DNA of 49,572 nt from Aquipuribacter sp. SD81 (GTDB lineage Bacteria; Actinomycetota; Actinomycetes; Actinomycetales; JBBAYJ01): assembly GCF_037153975.1 (NCBI RefSeq), contig NZ_JBBAYJ010000028.1:1-49572 (forward strand), read 5' to 3'. How positions within the stretch are numbered: position 1 is the first letter of the stretch; every line of letters starts with the position of its first letter. A model generated the notes under the pieces. That model made no database searches, was not told the DNA's origin, and saw only the letters and a program-made list of their open reading frames with translations. The translations under genes and the position numbers were made by a program. Positions 45,911 through 49,572 of the stretch are shown piece by piece.

Positions 45911-47844
45911 GGCGGCAGGTGCAGCGGCTCGTCGCCGTCGACGTGGACCTGCCGGTCGGCGACGTGGTCGTGCGCGTGCGCGACCCCGTGCGCGTGCAGG
46001 TACTCCCCCGGCACCTCGACGTGCTGCTCGGTGACGTTGTACAGCGCGAGGACCGGGCCGAGCGGGTGCCGGCGCAGCAGCGCGAGGACGCCCGGGTGCG
46101 GTGGGTCGGGTACCTCCGTGGGCACCGCGGCGTGCAGGTGCGGCAGCCCGGCGCGGGCCCGGGCCAGCCGCGCGAGGCCGGTGAACACGCGACCGGCGAC
46201 CGTCGTGGGGTCGTGGCGCGAGGCGACGTGCTCGCCGTCGGCGTTCATGGTCCACGGCAGGCGCGGTCGGTGCGCCCACCGGTTGTCACCCGCGTGGCCG
46301 GGCTCCTCGGCCCAGCCGCGGTCGTCACGCAGCCCGAGCTCGTCACCGGACCACACGACGGGCACGCCGCCGAAGCCCATGACGACGGCGTGCGCGAGGA
46401 GCACCCGGGCGACGGCCTCGTCGAGCGCGTGGGCACGTACCGGGCCCTCCGGCTGCTCCGACGCCGCCTCGATGCCGGCGAGCGAGGCCGCGGTGCCGGA
46501 GATGCGGCGGTCGCCGGTCTCCGAGTTGTGCTGGAACACGAGCCCCCGCCCGAACGAGCCGGGGAACGCCCCGGAGTAGAAGTCGGCGAGGAACGCCCGG
46601 TGGGCCCAGCCGTCGAGGCCGACCGCCCGCGCGTCGCCGTCGTCGACCGCCCAGCCGATGTCGTCGTGGCAGCGCACGTACGTGATCCACGCCGTCGTGG
46701 ACGGCACGGGCGGGAACTGCCGCAGCGCGTGGACCGTGAGGCGGACGTCGCGGCTCGCGAGCATCGACCACACCTGCACCATGAGGCTGTTGTGGTACGC
46801 GAGGTCGCTCACCTTGCCGTGGTGGCGGCCCGTGCCCAGGTACGGCACGAGGTCGCGGGGCCCGACGATGGCCTCGGCCTTGAGCGCCGCGGCCGGCGCG
46901 ACGACCCGCAGCGCGGCGCGCAGCGCCTGGGTGAGTGCGTGCACCTCCGGCTCGTTCTGGCACGAGGTGCCGAGCCGCTTCCACAGGAAGGCGATGGCGT
47001 CGAGACGGAGCACGTCGGCGCCGAGGTTGACGAGGTGGCACACCACCTCGAGGTACTCCACGAACACGTCGGGGTTCGACCAGTCGACGTCCCACTGCCA
47101 GGAGTTGAAGGTCGTCCACACCCAGCCGTCGAGCTCGTCGTCCCACGTGAAGCTGCCCGGGGCGAAGTCGGGGAACACCTCCGGCAGGGTGCGCTCGTAG
47201 GCGTCCGGGCCGGACCGGTCGGGGAAGACGCGGAAGTAGCGGCGGTAGCGCTCCTCCCCCGCCCTCGCGCGTCGCGCCCACTCGTGCTCGCGGGCCACGT
47301 GGTTGAGGACGAGGTCGACGCACAGGCTCATGCCCCGCTCGTGCAGGGCGTCGGCGAGGTCGGCGAGGTCGTCGTTGGTGCCGAGGTCGGGGCGCACGGT
47401 CCGGTAGTCGGCCACGGCGTAGCCGCCGTCGTTGTCGCCGGGTCGCGGCTGCAGGAGCGGCAGCAGGTGCAGGTACGTGACGCCGAGCTCCTCGAGGTAG
47501 CCCAGACGGTCCCGGACCCCGGCGAGGTCGCCCGCGAAGCGCTCGGTGTAGGCCGCGTAGCCGAGCACGTCCGGCTGCTGGAACCAGTCCGGGCGCAGCA
47601 GGCGCCGCTGGTCCAGCACGCGCAGCGCCGGGCGGCGCGCGGCGTGGGCGGCGCGCAGCGCCCGCTCGACCCGCCCGAGCAGCGGCTCGACCTCGTCGGC
47701 GGCGTACACCGCCCGCAGCCCGTCGCGCACGTCGTCGGCGTAGCGCTCCCAGCGCAGCTCGAACAGCTCGTCGGCGAGCGGGTCGTGGACCCGGGCCGGG
47801 GCGGGGACGGCGGCGGGGTCGGGAACGGCGGCGGGGTCGGGCAC
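45877..47844 (-). CDS. amylosucrase-like GH13 glucosyltransferase
   Basis: 655 residues. GH13 (subfamily 4 type) enzymes build alpha-1,4-glucan from sucrose or hydrolyse it. The N-terminal helical domain (FELRWERYADDVRDGLRAVY) and QQPDVLGYAAYTERFAGDL match amylosucrase. Catalytic residues are D282 (VLRLDAIAFLWK), E324 (LKAEAIVGP) and an Asp in the VRCHDDIGW motif near 395, the same order and spacing as in Neisseria amylosucrase (286, 328, 393). GTG at 47844 lacks an SD, and TAGCGT lies 8 nt upstream. Sucrose specificity is inference; an alpha-glucosidase or trehalose-synthase relative is less likely from these motifs. Confidence 0.9.
   Translation of the reverse strand: MPDPAAVPDPAAVPAPARVHDPLADELFELRWERYADDVRDGLRAVYAADEVEPLLGRVERALRAAHAARRPALRVLDQRRLLRPDWFQQPDVLGYAAYTERFAGDLAGVRDRLGYLEELGVTYLHLLPLLQPRPGDNDGGYAVADYRTVRPDLGTNDDLADLADALHERGMSLCVDLVLNHVAREHEWARRARAGEERYRRYFRVFPDRSGPDAYERTLPEVFPDFAPGSFTWDDELDGWVWTTFNSWQWDVDWSNPDVFVEYLEVVCHLVNLGADVLRLDAIAFLWKRLGTSCQNEPEVHALTQALRAALRVVAPAAALKAEAIVGPRDLVPYLGTGRHHGKVSDLAYHNSLMVQVWSMLASRDVRLTVHALRQFPPVPSTTAWITYVRCHDDIGWAVDDGDARAVGLDGWAHRAFLADFYSGAFPGSFGRGLVFQHNSETGDRRISGTAASLAGIEAASEQPEGPVRAHALDEAVARVLLAHAVVMGFGGVPVVWSGDELGLRDDRGWAEEPGHAGDNRWAHRPRLPWTMNADGEHVASRHDPTTVAGRVFTGLARLARARAGLPHLHAAVPTEVPDPPHPGVLALLRRHPLGPVLALYNVTEQHVEVPGEYLHAHGVAHAHDHVADRQVHVDGDEPLHLPPYAALWLVASD
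47807..47842 (-). repeat. 18-nt direct repeat at the amylosucrase-like N-terminus
   Basis: ACGGCGGCGGGGTCGGGA / ACGGCGGCGGGGTCGGG occurs at 47807 and 47825 (plus strand), encoding a repeated PDPAAVP unit right after the start codon. Confidence 0.75.
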
Positions 47845-47852
47845 GGTCGGCG

Positions 47853-47858
47853 ACGCTA
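47853..47858 (-). promoter_or_regulatory. candidate -10 (TAGCGT) for the leaderless amylosucrase-like gene, sharing a stop codon
   Basis: TAGCGT matches TAnnnT and lies 8 nt before GTG 47844. Its TAG is also the stop codon of the DUF6912 gene (47856-47858). Confidence 0.4.
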
Positions 47859-48485
47859 CGACGTCGTGGGCGACGGCGGCCAGCCGTCCGCGTCCGGGAC
47901 CTCGCTCGGCGCGTACCAGCCGAGCGCGAGGTCCTCCAGCCGCGCGAGGGCCGCCTCCTCGTCCCCCTCCACGGCCAGGCGCAGCGCGTCCCGCACCGAC
48001 GGCTCGTCGGCGGCGTCGTCCGCGAGCACAGCCGCCACGCGGGCCCACGGCACGTCCGCGGCCAGGCGCACGGCCGCCGGGTGAGCAGGCCCCTCCGCGG
48101 ACGCGCCGGGGCCGTCGGCCTGCGCGTCGAGGCCGGTGGTGACGGGCACGTCGACGGCGAGGACCGCGCGCCGAGGAGCGGCGCCGCCCGGGCCGTCGGG
48201 GCCGTCGGTGTCGTCGGTGCCGTCGGTCGCCGCGAGCAGCAGCAGCGAGGCGTCCGCCGCGGCCGCGGCGGCGGCGTCGTGCAGGTCGTCGAGGGCGTCC
48301 TCCCCCGCCGCGGCCGGGTGCGGCAGGCCGAGCGCGTCGGCGAGGGCGTCGGTCGCGGCGTAGCCCTCGGCGCCGGCACGCAGCCCGCCGGCCGCACGGA
48401 GCGCCGGCAGCGCGTCCCACGTCGTGGGCACGTACACCCGCACCGGCTGCGGCCGGCCGCCGCCGCCCACCGGCCCGCCGCTCAC
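47856..48485 (-). CDS. DUF6912 family protein
   Basis: 209 residues. RVYVPTTWDALPALRAAGGL followed by the EGYAATDALADAL region matches small actinobacterial proteins of the DUF6912 kind; no activity is known. The long middle part is Ala/Asp-rich and acidic (DGTDDTDGPDGPGGA), and the end holds EEAALARLEDLALGWYAPSE. GTG at 48485 overlaps the patatin stop (GTGA); homologues typically begin at the RVYVP strand, so GTG at 48443 is the alternative start, giving 195 residues. Co-transcribed with the patatin gene, and its stop codon doubles as part of the next promoter. Confidence 0.8.
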   Translation of the reverse strand: MSGGPVGGGGRPQPVRVYVPTTWDALPALRAAGGLRAGAEGYAATDALADALGLPHPAAAGEDALDDLHDAAAAAAADASLLLLAATDGTDDTDGPDGPGGAAPRRAVLAVDVPVTTGLDAQADGPGASAEGPAHPAAVRLAADVPWARVAAVLADDAADEPSVRDALRLAVEGDEEAALARLEDLALGWYAPSEVPDADGWPPSPTTS

Positions 48486-49572
48486 CGGACCGCCGGCACG
48501 GGCGGGTCCGCGGGCAGCCCGAGCGGCTCGGGGTCGGTGAGGGCCTCCGCCGACGTGCGCAGCGAGGTCCGCAGCACGCGCAGCCGGTGCTGGGGGTCCA
48601 TGACGTTGGTGCCGAGGACGGCGAGGTCCTCCGCCGAGGGGCCGAGCACCGTCACCTCGGTCCCGGCGGCGTGGGCGGCGCGCACCTCCCGCAGGCAGCG
48701 GGCGGTGGTCGCCTCGCGCCACTGCCGGTCGACGATCTGGGCGAAGGTGCGGGGCCGGTCGGGGGCGAAGCACACCATGGGTGCCACCACGACCACCTCG
48801 TCGAGGTGGTCCGCCGCGACGAGGTCGACGTTCGTGCTCGACCACGTGCCGCCGTCGACGTAGCGGTGCTCGCCGATGGTCACCGGCGCGTACCAGCCCG
48901 GGATCGCGCACGAGGCCATGACCGCGTCCGCCAGTCGCGCCCCGCGCACCGTGTGGCGACGGTGCCGGTCCGCCTCCGGCTGGTCGGTCGGGCCGGCGAA
49001 CACGGTCCGGTGCCCGGTGTCGTAGTCGAGGGCGACCGCGCGGACCCCGCGCCGGGGCACCCAGTCCCGCCCGCCGAGCAGACCGTCCACGGTCTCCCCG
49101 ATGCGGGCGGGCGAGCCGCGCCCCTCCGGGACGAGCGCGGAGAACAGCGCGGCCGGTGGCACGCGCCGCAGCCGCCGCACGTTGCCCACGACGAGGCCCG
49201 GCGAGCCCGGCCGGTGCCCGGGGCGTGGCGGGTGCGCGCCGCCGGAGTCGACGTCGTAGTCCCACGCGAGCCCGGCCATCGGCCCCTGCCGCACCCGCCG
49301 GCCCTCCTGGTGCGCGCACCAGTCCGCGACGGACGCGCCCGCGCCGAGCAGCGCGGCGGCGAACGCGCCGACCGAGGTGCCGATGATGACGTCGGCGTCA
49401 CGGCAGTCCCGCCCCGACGCGGCCTCGTACGCGCTGAGCGCCCCGGCCATCCACGCGCCGCCCAGCACGCCCCCGCCGCCGAGGACGAGCCCCCACGAGT
49501 GCCCGCCGCGGGCCCGCCGGAGCGCCCTGCGCGGGGCGCGACGGGCCGCCGCGGCGCCGTCCCGCGCGCCCG
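48482..49572 (-). CDS. patatin-like phospholipase (5' end outside window)
   Basis: At least 362 codons remain open to the window edge, so the N-terminus is missing. The oxyanion-hole stretch LVLGGGGVLGGAWMAG lies near the edge, the nucleophile motif GTSVGAFAAA follows, and the Asp is in the HRYVDGGTWSSTNVDL segment (DGG). This is a bacterial patatin acyl hydrolase of the RssA type. A GTG at 49468 falls inside the oxyanion motif and cannot be the real start. The stop overlaps the DUF6912 start by 4 nt. Confidence 0.88.
   Translation of the reverse strand, partial: GARDGAAAARRAPRRALRRARGGHSWGLVLGGGGVLGGAWMAGALSAYEAASGRDCRDADVIIGTSVGAFAAALLGAGASVADWCAHQEGRRVRQGPMAGLAWDYDVDSGGAHPPRPGHRPGSPGLVVGNVRRLRRVPPAALFSALVPEGRGSPARIGETVDGLLGGRDWVPRRGVRAVALDYDTGHRTVFAGPTDQPEADRHRRHTVRGARLADAVMASCAIPGWYAPVTIGEHRYVDGGTWSSTNVDLVAADHLDEVVVVAPMVCFAPDRPRTFAQIVDRQWREATTARCLREVRAAHAAGTEVTVLGPSAEDLAVLGTNVMDPQHRLRVLRTSLRTSAEALTDPEPLGLPADPPVPAVR

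Noticed and set aside
49466-49468. GTG as the start of the patatin gene
   Set aside because: It lies within the conserved oxyanion motif GGGGVLGG, so the true start must be upstream, outside the window.

Overview
The window is a stretch of very GC-rich chromosome (dense in codons ending in G or C, many GTG starts) from an actinobacterium. The evidence is the conserved order tig-clpP1-clpP2-clpX and folC-DUF4233-ndk-rne-rplU-rpmA-obg-proB-proA-nadD, paired ClpP subunits, a mycothiol-type nitroreductase homologue, a deazaflavin-type nitroreductase, a translational ileS T-box and a high share of leaderless genes. Kineosporiaceae or Cellulomonadaceae would fit, but the genus cannot be fixed from the sequence alone. 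I see no phage, insertion sequence, plasmid or CRISPR signature. No gene-free stretch exceeds 300 bases; the two longest (9262-9540 and 17901-18177) hold the probable rne 5' UTR and the ileS T-box.

Layout. 1-12,898 (minus strand): an informational and metabolic block. From its upstream end it holds two small envelope proteins, folC, a DUF4233 membrane protein, ndk, RNase E/G, ribosomal proteins L21 and L27, the Obg GTPase, proline synthesis (proB, proA), a tiny membrane protein, nadD and a truncated hypothetical gene. 13,024-14,704: an XRE/TPR regulator divergent from a 43-residue secreted-peptide gene, ending in a convergent hairpin. 14,730-18,131: ileS under a T-box whose SD is locked in a hairpin. 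18,178-23,596: a Tat-exported multicopper oxidase, an OsmC protein, and valS plus a small anchored protein on the plus strand. 23,634-28,152: clpX, clpP2, clpP1 and tig, with a likely ClgR site. 28,207-34,877: two tRNAs (Pro-TGG, Gly-TCC), a secreted protein, a flavin/F420-type oxidoreductase, DUF2071, a cysteine-rich copper-storage-like protein, a PP2C phosphatase, a Nei-type glycosylase, rpiB and a DUF429 protein. 34,921-49,572: mycothiol nitroreductase-like protein, aminopeptidase N, MalQ, an S9 peptidase, an MscS channel, an SDR/DUF2867 protein, an amylosucrase-like GH13 enzyme, a DUF6912 protein and a truncated patatin.

How genes work together. Protein quality control (trigger factor, ClpP1P2, ClpX, aminopeptidase N, S9 peptidase), translation (two aminoacyl-tRNA synthetases, L21, L27, Obg, tRNAs) and alpha-glucan metabolism (MalQ, amylosucrase-like) are the main themes. 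Copper and redox handling appear in the multicopper oxidase, the 16-cysteine four-helix protein, OsmC and the mycothiol-linked protein.

The most noteworthy observations are: (1) the divergent XRE-TPR regulator and tiny secreted peptide, which has the architecture of a peptide-signalling pair; (2) a single symmetric -10 element placed exactly 7 nt from the start codons of two divergent leaderless genes (rpiB and DUF429); (3) two places where the TAG stop codon of one gene forms the first half of the -10 of the next leaderless gene (ndk, amylosucrase); (4) about a dozen genes sharing the same leaderless geometry; and (5) the ileS T-box. Promoter calls are motif readings, not measurements.
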